Positions 47,442 to 56,893 of a DNA stretch of 64,000 nt are shown piece by piece. Origin of the DNA: Streptomyces sp. LX-29 (GTDB lineage Bacteria; Actinomycetota; Actinomycetes; Streptomycetales; Streptomycetaceae); NCBI RefSeq assembly GCF_029541745.1, contig NZ_CP089746.1:2666001-2730000 (forward strand), in the 5' to 3' direction. Below the pieces are notes generated by a model. It saw nothing but the letters and a program-made list of their open reading frames with translations. It ran no database searches and had not been told where the DNA came from. The stretch's first letter is position 1; the number at the start of each line of letters is the position of its first letter. The position numbers and the translations under genes are program-made.

Positions 47442-50111
47442 TCAGAACAGGCTGAGCAGGGCTTCCACCTCGCCGGGGCCCGCGGCCTCCCCGCTGGGGA
47501 GGGCCAGCTCGAACCAGACGGTCTTGCCGCGGGGGGTGCGGCGGCTGCCCCAGGAGGCGCTGAGCAGGCCGACCAGCTGGAGCCCGCGGCCGCCCTCGTC
47601 GGTGTCACGGGCGCGGCGGCGGCGTGGCTGGACCAGACCGCCGTCCCACACCTCGCACACCAGCGTGCGGTCCAACAGCAGCCGCAGCCGGATCTCGCCC
47701 TCGCCGTATCGCAGGGCGTTGGTGACCAGCTCGCTGACGAGCAGCTCGGTGGTGTCCACCAGCGCTTCCAGCCCCCAGGTCCGCAGCTGCTCGCAGGCCA
47801 GCTCGCGGGCCCGGCCGACCGAGCGCGGCTCGCTGGGCAGCCGCCAGTCGCCGACCGAGCCCGCCGGCAGGCCCTGCACCCGGGCCATCAGCAGCGCGAT
47901 GTCATCCTCGCCGTGCTGGGTGTTCAGGCGGGTCAGCACGTGGTCGCAGACGTCCTCCAGCGAGCCCTCGGGGCGGCCGAGGACGGCGGCGGCCGCGGCG
48001 CGGTCGCTCAGGGCCGTGCGGAACGCCGCCAGCCCCTCGTCCAGCGCGTGGTCACGGGACTCCACCAGGCCGTCGGTGTAGAGCGCGAGCAGGGCGCCGT
48101 CGGGCAGCTCGATCTCGGTCTCCTCGAACGGTTCGCCGCCCACGCCCAGCGGCATCCCGGGCGCCACCTCCACCAGCTCCGCGGGCCGCCCGGGGGCGAC
48201 CATCACCGGCGGCAGATGGCCCGCGTTGGCGAAGGTGCAGCGCCGGGTGACCGGGTCGTAGACGGCGTAGACGCAGGTGGCGAGGTAGACCTCGGACAGG
48301 TCCGAGGGGCCGTCGGAGTGCGTGCCACCGCCGTGCGGGGAGCGGGAGCCGCGGGGGGCCGCGGACCGGGCTCCGGCGCGGGAGCCGCCGGGGGCGCCCA
48401 GGCCGCGGGCGATCTCGTCCAGCGCGGAGAGCACCTCGGCGGGCTCCAGGTCGAGCAGCGCCAGGGTCCGCACGGCGGTGCGCAGTTCGCCCATGGCGAC
48501 GGCGGCGCGCAGCCCGCGGCCCATCACGTCGCCGACGACCAGTGCGGTGCGGTGCCCGGGCAGCTCGATCACGTCGAACCAGTCGCCGCCCACCTCGGTC
48601 GCGGTGTTGCCGGGCAGATAGCGGCAGGCGATGTCCAGGCCGGCCGCCTCCGGGTCGCCGGGGGGCAGCAGGCTGCGCTGGAGGATCAGGGCACGCTCGT
48701 GCTCCCGGCGGTAGAGCCGGGCGTTGTCGATGCACACGGCCGCGCGGGCGGCCAGCTCCACCGCGAGCGCGGTGTCCCGCTCGCCGAACGGCTCGCTCCC
48801 CTTCGTACGGGAGAACTGCGCCAGTCCGACCACCACGTCGCGGGCGACCATCGGCACCACCAGCGTGGACTGCGGTACGGCCGCGCCCAGTTCGGGTTCG
48901 GTCCCGTCGCGGCCCGCGACGACCCGGGCCTGGGCGGTGCGCAGGGCGTGCGCGCAGGGCGAGTTGAACGGGTAGCGGTGCACCTCACCGACCTGGATGG
49001 GCTTACGGGTGCCGTTGAGCGCGTCCTCCGGGCGCTCCACCCGACAGCGGTCGAAGAGTGCCAACGGGCCGTCGGAGACGGCGCTGGAGAAGGCGACCCG
49101 GCGCAGCTCCGCGCTGCCGTCGGCGGCTCCGGGCGGCCGCTCGTCGCCGGTCAACAGGTCCTGGTAGAGGTCGACCGAGGCCAGGTCGCAGAACTGCGGC
49201 ACGGCCACGTCGAGGAGTTCGCGGGCGGTGGTCTCGAGGTCGAGCGAGGTGCCTATTCGGGCCCCGGCCTCGTTCAGCAGGGCCAGGTTGCGACGGACCC
49301 CGGCGGCCTCCAACTCGGCGCGGCGGCGGCCGGTGACGTCGGCGGCCAGACCCGCCACCCCGATCGGCCGGCCGGAGCCGCTGTGCAGCCGGTAGAGCGA
49401 TATCGACCAGCGGCGCCGCTCCGGGCCGGTGGGGACGGTGCCGACCAGCGACAGGTCCGTCACCGTCTGCCCGGTCTCCAGGACTTGGCGTATCGCGGTG
49501 CTGAGCCGGTCGGCCTCGCCGCGCGGCAACAGGTCCTCCGGGAGCATGCCCCGATAGGCGTCGGCGGGGCGGCCGAAGACCGTCGCGAAGCGCTCGTTGA
49601 CCCGCAGCATCCGCAGGTCCGTACCGCAGAAGAAGAAACCCAGGGGAGATTGACCGAAAACGGCCTGCGACGCCGCGAGGTCGGTCTCCAGGCGGCGCAG
49701 CGCGCCGACGTCGACGGCGACGCACAGCGCCGAGCGTTGGCCGAGCTCCGCGGCGGCGGGCATCACATAGATCTCCGCCAGACCGTAGCCGCGTGGGCTG
49801 TCGGGGTTGCGGTAGGGAACCAGGCCCACCCACTCGCGCCCGTCGAGGATCTCGGCGACCTTGCGGTGACCGAGATCACGCAGCTCGGGCGGGACGAACG
49901 CCTCCACCGGGTCCTTGCCGATCGCCTGCCGGGCCGTCAGTCCCAGCAGTTCGGCGGCGCGTTCGCTCCAGTGGGCGATGCGGCCGTCCGGCCCCAGCGA
50001 GAAGGACGCCACGCGGATGTAGTCGTAGATCGATCCAGGCGGGCTGCTCTGCCACATGGGTGGTACAGCCTTACCCTCGGGCATCTGCGCCCCCGCTGGC
50101 TTCTCGCTCAC
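47442..50111 (-). CDS. PAS/GAF sensor SpoIIE-type phosphatase with C-terminal HATPase kinase domain
   Basis: An 889-residue cytoplasmic protein combining the opposing activities of a partner switch. Two PAS domains lie at about 20-260 (IAHWSERAAELLGLTARQA; LGFFFCGTDLRMLRVNERF). A GAF domain lies at ~275-455. A PP2C/SpoIIE domain at ~485-740 has DIACRYLPGNTATEVGGDWFD, VGDVMGRGL and LYTDGLVESRD, with the metal Asps in place. A C-terminal anti-sigma-like HATPase has TTELLVSELVTNALRYGEG and GGRGLQLV. It probably dephosphorylates an STAS anti-anti-sigma factor, while the kinase end may rephosphorylate it. The GTG at 50111 has ggagggg ~8 nt upstream. Confidence 0.85.
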   Translation of the reverse strand: MSEKPAGAQMPEGKAVPPMWQSSPPGSIYDYIRVASFSLGPDGRIAHWSERAAELLGLTARQAIGKDPVEAFVPPELRDLGHRKVAEILDGREWVGLVPYRNPDSPRGYGLAEIYVMPAAAELGQRSALCVAVDVGALRRLETDLAASQAVFGQSPLGFFFCGTDLRMLRVNERFATVFGRPADAYRGMLPEDLLPRGEADRLSTAIRQVLETGQTVTDLSLVGTVPTGPERRRWSISLYRLHSGSGRPIGVAGLAADVTGRRRAELEAAGVRRNLALLNEAGARIGTSLDLETTARELLDVAVPQFCDLASVDLYQDLLTGDERPPGAADGSAELRRVAFSSAVSDGPLALFDRCRVERPEDALNGTRKPIQVGEVHRYPFNSPCAHALRTAQARVVAGRDGTEPELGAAVPQSTLVVPMVARDVVVGLAQFSRTKGSEPFGERDTALAVELAARAAVCIDNARLYRREHERALILQRSLLPPGDPEAAGLDIACRYLPGNTATEVGGDWFDVIELPGHRTALVVGDVMGRGLRAAVAMGELRTAVRTLALLDLEPAEVLSALDEIARGLGAPGGSRAGARSAAPRGSRSPHGGGTHSDGPSDLSEVYLATCVYAVYDPVTRRCTFANAGHLPPVMVAPGRPAELVEVAPGMPLGVGGEPFEETEIELPDGALLALYTDGLVESRDHALDEGLAAFRTALSDRAAAAAVLGRPEGSLEDVCDHVLTRLNTQHGEDDIALLMARVQGLPAGSVGDWRLPSEPRSVGRARELACEQLRTWGLEALVDTTELLVSELVTNALRYGEGEIRLRLLLDRTLVCEVWDGGLVQPRRRRARDTDEGGRGLQLVGLLSASWGSRRTPRGKTVWFELALPSGEAAGPGEVEALLSLF

Positions 50112-50312
50112 GCGCCCGTCCCCTCCGGCTCAGGTCTCGGACCGGCCTCAGATAGCTGAGTATCCAGTACGCCGGCTATCCGGAGCACGCCCTTCACGAT
50201 CACAGCACGGTCTCATCGGCTGGTTCGGTTCCCACGGCCACATGTGCCCTCCCCCGCGGACCCGTGGAGTCGCCGGGGTCCGCGATCGATCGATCAGTGC
50301 TCCCCCTGTCTC

Positions 50313-50780
50313 CTAACCGGGCAGGGCGAGCTCGAACCACACGGTCTTCCCCGTCTTCTCACACCGGGTCCCCCAGCGGACGGACGCACAGGCCACCAGT
50401 TGGAGCCCGCGCCCGCCCTCGTCGTCCGGGGTCGCCATCCGCTCGTGCGGCGGGTCCTCCACCGGGTCGGAGACCTCGACCACCAGCACCCGGCCCTCGA
50501 CCGGGGTGGCGCGGCTGCGCATGCGCAGGCTGATCGGGCCGCTGGTGTACCGCATGGCGTTGGTGACCAGCTCGCTGACCAGCAGTTCGGTCACATCGAT
50601 GACGGTGTGCAGCCCCCAGTCCGACAGCGCCTCGCGGACCAACGCGCGGGCCGTGCGTACCGACCCCGCTTCCGCGGGAAAGCTCCATTCGGCGAAGACC
50701 GGCGTGGATGCCACGGCCTCTGCGGCCTCTGCGCTCTCGCTCACGCCGATCACATCCCCGACCGCCCATGCATTACCCAC
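50313..50780 (-). CDS. Anti-sigma-like ATP-binding protein (HATPase_c, SpoIIAB/RsbW type)
   Basis: A 155-residue protein. The GHKL ATP-binding boxes are visible: N-box ELLVSELVTNAMRY, and G-box DDEGGRGLQLVACASVRWG. The C-terminus TGKTVWFELALPG is nearly the same as the C-terminal domain of the phosphatase encoded next to it (RGKTVWFELALPSG). The two genes, 200 bp apart on one strand, look related by domain duplication. No sigma factor or STAS partner is encoded in the window, so the target is unknown. The start at 50780 is uncertain within the first ~25 residues. Confidence 0.8.
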   Translation of the reverse strand: MGNAWAVGDVIGVSESAEAAEAVASTPVFAEWSFPAEAGSVRTARALVREALSDWGLHTVIDVTELLVSELVTNAMRYTSGPISLRMRSRATPVEGRVLVVEVSDPVEDPPHERMATPDDEGGRGLQLVACASVRWGTRCEKTGKTVWFELALPG

Positions 50781-51272
50781 CGGATTGTCCAGCTTCGAGG
50801 CGGTTAATCAGCACATACCCGATAATCCGGGGCAACTATCGTCTGGCCGGGCGCACGGTGACACTTTCGGCACATGTTCTACGCGACGCTTACGCGCCCT
50901 TGACGCCACGACGGCCCACCGCGTGCGCGGGCCGGGGGCGAGCCGTGACACCCCGCCCGAGAGTGGCGGCCCGCCTCCACGGCGTGGGGCCGTGCGGCTC
51001 CGCACGCGGGGCGCGACGGCGAGCGGGACGGGACTGCGACAGGTTGCGGCAGGGTGCGGCCGCGGGCGGACGGGCCCCGGAGGCCGGGGGGCCGGTGTGG
51101 CGCGGCCGCGCCTCGGCGCATACCGGAGAACGGCACGACAGCCGCCGGACCCACGCGGGAGAGCGACACGGCGCCGGCTTCGGCCCGCAACGGGAGCACG
51201 GCGCCGGCTTCGGCCCGCACGCGTGTGACGGGCCACCGCTCGGCGGGCGCGCGGAATCCGGAAGGGCGGGCG
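50781..51272. other. 492-bp gene-free intergenic region with a 30-bp tandem repeat
   Basis: No open frame here has convincing codon bias or a ribosome site. Two copies of cacggcgccggcttcggccc, starting at 51167 and 51197 (spacing 30, match ~24 bp), are the only clear structure. A GC-poor patch near 50811-50885 is the likely promoter area of the HATPase gene. Confidence 0.5.
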
Positions 51273-51665
51273 CTACCAGGGCGAACGTGCGAGCGCGGCC
51301 GCGACCGCCGGGCGGTCCTGGTCCAACCAGTCCACCTCGTGGATCCGCTCCGGGGTCAGCCAGCGCACCTCGTCGTGGTCCTGGAGCGGCCGGGGCTCGC
51401 CCGCGCTCAGCCGGGCAGTCCAGACGTGGAGCACATAGCCGGGCTTCAGCGGCCACTCCCCGGCCAGCCGCTCCAGCGGCTCGACCTCGATGCCGAGTTC
51501 CTCGCGCAGCTCGCGGACGAGGGTCTCCTCCGGCGTCTCCCCGGGCTCGGCCTTACCGCCCGGCAGCTCCCAGCGGCCGGCGAGCTCGGGCGGAGCGCTG
51601 CGCCGGGCGGCCAGCAGCCGCCCACGGTCGAACACCGCTCCGCCCACCACCACACGCACCGTCAT
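51273..51665 (-). CDS. Nudix hydrolase (MutT-like)
   Basis: A 130-residue enzyme with a complete Nudix box, GGKAEPGETPEETLVRELRE followed by ELGIE, within residues ~35-60. The GRWELPGGK lead-in and the later HDEVRWLTPERI segment are typical of 8-oxo-dGTP-type MutT proteins, which remove oxidised nucleotides. Substrate preference cannot be told from sequence. The ATG at 51665 was preferred; a GTG at 51674 adds three residues and neither has a strong ribosome site. Confidence 0.88.
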   Translation of the reverse strand: MTVRVVVGGAVFDRGRLLAARRSAPPELAGRWELPGGKAEPGETPEETLVRELREELGIEVEPLERLAGEWPLKPGYVLHVWTARLSAGEPRPLQDHDEVRWLTPERIHEVDWLDQDRPAVAAALARSPW

Positions 51666-51728
51666 GCGCGGCACGATACGGCAGGCGCGGTAGCGCGCTC
51701 TCGGCGACCGCCGTACCGATCACGGCAC

Positions 51729-51905
51729 CTATCGGGAGGCCGCCGTGCGCTCGACGACGTACAGCTGCTGGTGCCCGCGGGCCTGCAGCCGGTCGGCGAC
51801 CTGCTGTGCCTCGTTCTTCGTGGCATAACGGCCGACGCGATAGCGGTTGCCGCTGTCGTCCTGGCGGATGACGAGCCATGGCAGGACGGCGCCGCTCTCA
51901 CTCAT
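51729..51905 (-). CDS. 58-residue SPOR-like protein
   Basis: The protein reads MSESGAVLPWLVIRQDDSGN, then RYRVGRYATKNEAQQVADRL and a short tail. The pattern of a strand, GRYATKNEAQQVADRLQARG and a final strand (QQLYVVE) is that of a single half of a SPOR-type fold. SPOR domains bind denuded peptidoglycan, but this protein has no signal peptide, so that role is doubtful. The ATG at 51905 has ggaggg 9 nt upstream, which fixes a start inside a longer open frame. It is conserved in Streptomyces in my memory. It lies 63 bp before the Nudix gene on the same strand. Confidence 0.7.
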   Translation of the reverse strand: MSESGAVLPWLVIRQDDSGNRYRVGRYATKNEAQQVADRLQARGHQQLYVVERTAASR

Positions 51906-52080
51906 CGCTAGTGTCCCTCCGCTTCGTACTGCTCGGTACGGCTCCGGCGTACGCCCCCTCGGGCCTGGTGGAAACCCCGATCCGCATATGCCTGAGCGTA
52001 CGCCCAACCTTTACTCAACGGATACGGAATTTCACAAAGAGGAACGCATCCGGCCAGCCGCAGACGCCCCGCACAACGCG

Positions 52081-52120
52081 CGGGCCCCGCGCTCCACCCG
52101 GAGGTGGGGCGCGGGGCCCG
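52081..52120 (-). terminator. 18-bp hairpin terminator of the permease gene
   Basis: Arms 52081-52098 and 52103-52120 pair over 18 bp with one G-U pair and a 4-nt loop. It lies 17 bp past the permease stop. Confidence 0.85.
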
Positions 52121-52137
52121 GAAGCCTTCGGCCTGGG

Positions 52138-53820
52138 TCAGACGCCGGCGGGCGCCTTCTCCTGACCGTCCTCGGCCGGGGCGTCGCCCGCCGCGGCCTC
52201 CTGCTTCGACGCCAGCATCTCCTGCTCGACCGCCACGAGGGTGGGGTTGCGCCAGGCGCTCTGGACACCCCAGTAGTAGAAGGCCAGCGCGATCAGCGAG
52301 ACGACGAGGATGTCCCAGCCGGGGGCGAGGTAGCCCTTGCCGCCGAACTCGGTGCCGCCGGCCCACGAGACCAGCGCCATGACCAGCAGGTAGAGCACCA
52401 TCCAGGCGCCCGCGACCAGGTGCGGCTTCAGCTCGGCCCACGGCTTGCGCAGCTCGTACCAGGCCCAGATCGGCAGGCCGATCGCCATGATGAAGATGAC
52501 CTTGCCGGTGAGCGGCCAGCGGGCCCAGTACATGACCAGCGAGCCGAAGATCATCGCGATCGGGGCGATCACCGGCATGGCGCGCAGCTTCACCGGACGC
52601 GGCAGACCCGGGGCCAGCCGGCGCATGGCCATCACGGCGACGGGGCCGGTGATGTACGAGATGACCGTGGCCACACCGACGATCTCGGCGATGGAGCCCC
52701 AGCCGCGGAAGACCGCCAGGAAGAGGAAGGCGACCGCCAGGTTGAGCAGCAGCGCCGGGCGCGGCACGCCGGTCTTCGGGTCGACCTTGCCGAAGACGCC
52801 CGGCAGGTGGCCGTTCTCCTGCACGCCGTGGATCATGCGCGAGGTGGTGGCCGCGTAGATCATGCCGGTGCCCGACGGGGACACGAAGGCGTCCGCGTAG
52901 AGCAGGATCGCCAGCCAGTTCAGCGACCAGGCGGTGGCCAGGTCGGCGAGCGGGGAGTTGAAGGTCAGTCCGCCCCAACCCTCGCCGCCCGCGAGGGCGT
53001 CGGCCGGAACGGCCATCAGGAAGGCGACCTGCAGGGCGATGTAGATGACCAGCGCGATCAGGATGGAGCCGATGACGGCCTTGGGCAGCGACTTGCCCGG
53101 GTTACGGGCCTCGGCGGCCATGTTCAGCGGCGACTGGAAGCCGTTGAAGGCCCAGACGATGCCCGCCACCGCGACGGCGCTGAAGACCGAGCTCCAGCCG
53201 TTCGGGGTGAACCCGCCGTGGTCGGTGACGTTGCTGGTGTCGAAGTGAGCCCACATCAGGGCACCCGCCGTCAGAACCGGGACGACCACCTTGAAGACGG
53301 TGATCGCGGTGTTGGTCTTGGCGAACAGGGTGATCGCGAACCAGTTCAGGAAGAAGTAGAAGAGCAGCAGCACGGAGGCCAGCGCGAGGCCGGTGCCGGA
53401 CAACTCCTTCCCGTCGTACAGCTCCTTGGCCCAGCCGAAGTCCCAGGAGCTCATGTACTGGATCGAGGCGGTGGCCTCACCCGGGATCACGGAGACGATC
53501 GCGATCCAGTTGGCCCAGGCGGCGAGGTAGCCGGCGAGCGAGCCGTGGGAGTACTGGCCGTAGCGGACCATGCCACCGGCCTTGGGGAACATCGAGCCGA
53601 GCTCGGTGTAGGTCAGAGCGATGGTCAGCGCCACGATGGCACCGATCACCCAGGAGAAGATCGCGGCGGGGCCCGCCAGCGCGGCGGCGCGCTCAGCGCC
53701 GAAGAGCCAGCCGGAGCCGATGATCGACCCGAGGCCGACCGCGGTGAGGGCCACTGTGCCAAGTGACCGTCGGTAATTCGAGTGGGAACCCTGTTCGGTG
53801 CTGCTCAACGTTCCTGGCAC
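52138..53820 (-). CDS. APC-family amino acid permease
   Basis: A 560-residue, 12-helix secondary transporter. The first helix has LTAVGLGSIIGSGWLFGAERAA (read in part), the GSGxLFG signature of amino acid-polyamine-cation carriers. Helix 6 has AFNGFQSPLNMAAEARNPGKS, the conserved intracellular E-x-R-NP-x-(K/R) motif. The C-terminal ~40 residues are a charged cytoplasmic tail. Substrate is not predictable. The start is ambiguous: the GTG at 53820 is directly adjacent to the purine-rich aaggga, while a TTG at 53808 gives MSSTEQG with agga 3-4 nt upstream. It stands alone, with a strong terminator. Confidence 0.85.
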   Translation of the reverse strand: MPGTLSSTEQGSHSNYRRSLGTVALTAVGLGSIIGSGWLFGAERAAALAGPAAIFSWVIGAIVALTIALTYTELGSMFPKAGGMVRYGQYSHGSLAGYLAAWANWIAIVSVIPGEATASIQYMSSWDFGWAKELYDGKELSGTGLALASVLLLFYFFLNWFAITLFAKTNTAITVFKVVVPVLTAGALMWAHFDTSNVTDHGGFTPNGWSSVFSAVAVAGIVWAFNGFQSPLNMAAEARNPGKSLPKAVIGSILIALVIYIALQVAFLMAVPADALAGGEGWGGLTFNSPLADLATAWSLNWLAILLYADAFVSPSGTGMIYAATTSRMIHGVQENGHLPGVFGKVDPKTGVPRPALLLNLAVAFLFLAVFRGWGSIAEIVGVATVISYITGPVAVMAMRRLAPGLPRPVKLRAMPVIAPIAMIFGSLVMYWARWPLTGKVIFIMAIGLPIWAWYELRKPWAELKPHLVAGAWMVLYLLVMALVSWAGGTEFGGKGYLAPGWDILVVSLIALAFYYWGVQSAWRNPTLVAVEQEMLASKQEAAAGDAPAEDGQEKAPAGV

Positions 53821-54407
53821 TCCCTTCGCCCCTGCGAGTTGGGGCGCGGACGCCCCTGCGAGTCGGACACAAACCGCAGCATCCTATGAGCGAAAGGGAT
53901 GATCGTCTTCCGCAAAAAGCCCCTGACCTGGCGTTCTGTGAGGTTTGCAACACTTCTCAACCCCGTCCGGCGCCGATACCCGGACGGGGTCGAGAGGGGC
54001 CCCGGGGGGCCGCCGAAGGGGGCCGCCGAACCCCCATCGGAGCCGCGACGACGGCCGCACTTCGGCAGATTATGCGGCGGACATGACAATCGACGGGGTG
54101 CGCCGTTGCGCCGCCGTTACGACACCGGGCAGGGCGTTAACTCCCGGCTACACCGCGGCACCCACACGACGCGGGGCCCATGACACGGAGCCATCAGGAG
54201 CCCATCACGACAAGGTGGGAACACGGCACGGGGACACCACACGGGGCGTCACGAGGCGGGCTCCGAGGAGGGGCGGGACGGCACCCCCGCCCCGCCCCGA
54301 GGGCGAGAACTCCGAACCGACCGACCCGGCGGCGCCCACCCGGCCTCAAGTCGGCCCACCGACAAGGTGTATGGGCGCCGAAGCGCCACCCCCCGGCGTA
54401 TCACCCG
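53821..54407. other. 587-bp gene-free region with one hairpin
   Basis: No frame shows coding bias on either strand. A 10-bp perfect hairpin (ccccgtccgg at 53961-53970, ccggacgggg at 53980-53989) is the only clear structure. It lies 140 bp upstream of the permease and could be the terminator of the GntR gene or a leader attenuator. The permease promoter is probably in the GC-poor stretch 53870-53960. Confidence 0.45.
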
Positions 54408-55160
54408 TCATCTCACCGGCAGGTGATAGGCGATCCGATACCGCTCCGCCAGCGTCACCACGTCCGCCGTCTCGACCGGCCGTCGCCCCACGAAGAAGGT
54501 GCGGGACACGACGAGGACGGCGTGGCCGGGGACGCCGCCGAGGGCCAGGGTCTCCTCGGCGAGGCCGGGGCGAGCGCTGACCTCCTCGGCCACGTTGTCC
54601 ACCACCAGCCCGATGGCGGCCATCCGGTCGACCACGCCCCGCCCGGCCAGCGGCCCCTCCTCGGGGAGCATCACGGGCGTGCGGCCGGTCACCGCGAGCG
54701 GCTCCCAGGAGGTGGAGAGCATGGCGGGCTCCCCCGCCGAGCGGAAGACATAGCGGGTGCGCATGACCTCCTCGCCCGGCTCGATGCGCAGCCGCACGGC
54801 GACCTCCGTGGACGCCGCCCCCCGCTCGCTGCTGGACTCCCACGTCCCGCGGCTCTGCTCGTCGGCCTGCTCCTGCCGGAACGGGGTGCAGCGGGTCGGG
54901 CTGCGATAGCCCGTACGGGAGAGCCGGCGCTGCACCGGCTGCTCGCGCACATAGGTGCCGGAGCCGGAACGCCCCTCGACCAGGCCCTCGGCCATCAGCA
55001 CCTTGCGGGCTTCCAGGGCGACGGTGTCGGAGACCCCGTACACCTCCCGGATACGGGCCTGGGACGGTAGTCGGGCGTGCGGCGGGAGCTCACCCCCGAC
55101 GATTTTCTTCCGGAGGTCGTCGGCAACTCGGAGGTATGCGGGCTGCTCACCGAAGGCCAC
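54408..55160 (-). CDS. GntR-family transcriptional regulator with UTRA domain
   Basis: A 250-residue DNA-binding protein. The winged helix is at residues ~5-75 (PAYLRVADDLRKKIVGGELP; LPSQARIREVYGVSDTVALE; GLVEGRSGSGTYVRE). The C-terminal ~150 residues form a UTRA ligand domain (ARPGLAEETLALGGVPGHAV and the late AERYRIAYHLPVR). I recognise it as a GntR type widespread in Streptomyces, usually starting M-A-F-G-E-Q. The GTG at 55160 gives that start and has gggag 5 nt upstream. The ligand and target are unknown. The permease 590 bp downstream is a possible target. Confidence 0.85.
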   Translation of the reverse strand: MAFGEQPAYLRVADDLRKKIVGGELPPHARLPSQARIREVYGVSDTVALEARKVLMAEGLVEGRSGSGTYVREQPVQRRLSRTGYRSPTRCTPFRQEQADEQSRGTWESSSERGAASTEVAVRLRIEPGEEVMRTRYVFRSAGEPAMLSTSWEPLAVTGRTPVMLPEEGPLAGRGVVDRMAAIGLVVDNVAEEVSARPGLAEETLALGGVPGHAVLVVSRTFFVGRRPVETADVVTLAERYRIAYHLPVR

Positions 55161-55386
55161 GGGCACTCCCAGGGATTTGACAGTCGGCAACAGCTTGGCA
55201 ACCCAGGGTTGCGAGCCGCAACTGGAGGCCAAAGCATCACCAGATGTGGTGAACCGCAGCTCAGGAAGGTTTAGGCGACGAGTGACATGAATCGGCGGTA
55301 AGCAGTTCGACAACGTCGCGACGCGCCAGTTGAATTGCAGTCAAGCGATCACGCGTCCGAACCTTCCGAGCCGAGGAGCGCCGTCC

Positions 55387-56817
55387 GTGCGTCCGTACGT
55401 GCCCCGTCGTTCTCCCCTGCGGGCCCTGTGCGGCGCGCTGTTGGTACTCGCCTGCGCCGCCTCCGGGTGCAGCGGCGACGCCGACTCCGAGGAGGGGGCC
55501 GCGCCCGCCCGCTCCGGTGCCGCAGGGGCCGGCGACCCGCTCTTCCCTAAGCTGGGGAACGGCGGCTACGACGTGACGCACTACGGACTGACGCTGGACT
55601 ACGCACCGGACGACAACCACCTCAAGGGCACCGTCCAGATCACCGCCCGCGCCACCGAGCCGCTCAGCTCCTTCAATCTCGACCTGGACGGCCTGACCGT
55701 GCGCGAGGCCACCGTGGACGGCAGGGCCGCGACCTTCACCCGCGGCGGCACCGAACTCACGGTCACGCCCAAGTCGCCGCTGTCCAAGGGCCGGATCTTC
55801 AAGGCCAGCATCCGCTACGACGGCACGCCGAAGACCATCCACGACCCCGACGGCTCGATCGAGGGCTGGATCGAGACCGACGACGGCGCGGTGGGGCTGG
55901 GCCAGCCGACCGGCTCCATGGCCTGGTTCCCGGGCAACCACCATCCGTCCGACAAGGCCGCCTACGACGTCGACGTCACCGTGCCCATCGACTACACCGC
56001 CGTCTCCAACGGCGAGTTGGAGAGCCGGGAGGTCACCGGCGAGCGCACCACGTACCGCTGGCACACCGGCGAACCCATGGCCAGCTATCTGGCCACCCTC
56101 GCCGTCGGCCAGTTCGAGGTCACCGACACCGTCACCGACGGCGGCCTTCCGCAGTACAACGCCGTCGACTACGACGAGGTCGACGCCAGCCGGAAGGTCT
56201 CCGAACAGGTCTCGGAGATCATCGACTGGCAGAGCCGCCGCTTCGGCCCGTACCCGTTCTCCTCCACCGGCGCGATCGTCGACCGCAACCCGGACGTGGG
56301 CTACGCCCTGGAGACCCAGACCAAGCCGTACTTCGGCGCGGCCCCCGACGAGCTGCTGCTGGTCCACGAGCTGGCCCACCAGTGGTTCGGCAACTCCGTC
56401 ACCCCGCGCTCCTGGCAGGACATGTGGCTCAACGAGGGCTTCGCCACCTACGCGGAGTGGCTGTGGGAGGCGGACCACGACGGCCGCTCGGCCGACGAGA
56501 TCTTCCAGGACTTCTGGGACGGCACCGACGACCAGAGCGAGGGCATCTGGGCCTTCCCGCCCGGCAGTCCGCCCAGCGCCGAGGTGGTCTCGGACTCCCC
56601 CGTCTACGGGCGCGGCGCGATGACGCTGCACAAGGTCCGCGAGGCCGTCGGCGACGACACCTTCTTCTCCATCGTGCGCACCTGGCTGAAGCGGCATCGG
56701 CACGGCAACGCCGACACCAAGGCGTTCATCGCCCTGTGCGAGAAGGAGTCGGGCAAGGACCTGAGCGAGATCTTCGACGTCTGGCTGTACGGGAAGGGCA
56801 AGCCGGACCGCCCGTGA
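55387..56817 (+). CDS. Secreted M1-family metallopeptidase lipoprotein
   Basis: A 476-residue zinc aminopeptidase of the M1 (gluzincin) family, exported as a lipoprotein. The lipobox AASGC places the lipidated Cys at residue 28. The zinc site HELAHQWFGN has His327, Glu328 and His331, and NEGF supplies Glu350, the exact HExxH-18-E spacing. The substrate N-terminus motif GxMEN is replaced by GYALETQTKP, as in many short secreted M1 forms. The protein stops after the catalytic domain and lacks the HEAT-like C-terminal domain of full aminopeptidases. The GTG at 55387 has gaggag ~10 nt upstream. It is divergent from the GntR gene. Confidence 0.88.
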   Translation: MRPYVPRRSPLRALCGALLVLACAASGCSGDADSEEGAAPARSGAAGAGDPLFPKLGNGGYDVTHYGLTLDYAPDDNHLKGTVQITARATEPLSSFNLDLDGLTVREATVDGRAATFTRGGTELTVTPKSPLSKGRIFKASIRYDGTPKTIHDPDGSIEGWIETDDGAVGLGQPTGSMAWFPGNHHPSDKAAYDVDVTVPIDYTAVSNGELESREVTGERTTYRWHTGEPMASYLATLAVGQFEVTDTVTDGGLPQYNAVDYDEVDASRKVSEQVSEIIDWQSRRFGPYPFSSTGAIVDRNPDVGYALETQTKPYFGAAPDELLLVHELAHQWFGNSVTPRSWQDMWLNEGFATYAEWLWEADHDGRSADEIFQDFWDGTDDQSEGIWAFPPGSPPSAEVVSDSPVYGRGAMTLHKVREAVGDDTFFSIVRTWLKRHRHGNADTKAFIALCEKESGKDLSEIFDVWLYGKGKPDRP

Positions 56818-56846
56818 GGGCGGTGGGCACGGCCTGACGCGGCGCC

Positions 56847-56892
56847 GTCGACGACCGGGTCGCGGCGCTGTCGACGGTCGGGTCGCGGCGCC
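56847..56892. repeat. 23-bp tandem repeat, two copies, between convergent genes
   Basis: gtcgacgaccgggtcgcggcgct at 56847, split here into 23 bases, is repeated at 56870 with three changes. The flanks also hold ggcgccgtc on both sides, so the stretch can fold as a weak hairpin. It separates the M1 peptidase stop from the phosphatase stop and is the only terminator candidate there. Confidence 0.5.
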
Positions 56893-56893
56893 G

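Noticed and set aside
50708-51911. Several overlapping frames in the 50.8-51.3 kb gap
   Set aside because: They overlap one another on both strands, show no consistent third-position bias and have no ribosome sites; the Nudix and SPOR-like genes explain the right-hand part.
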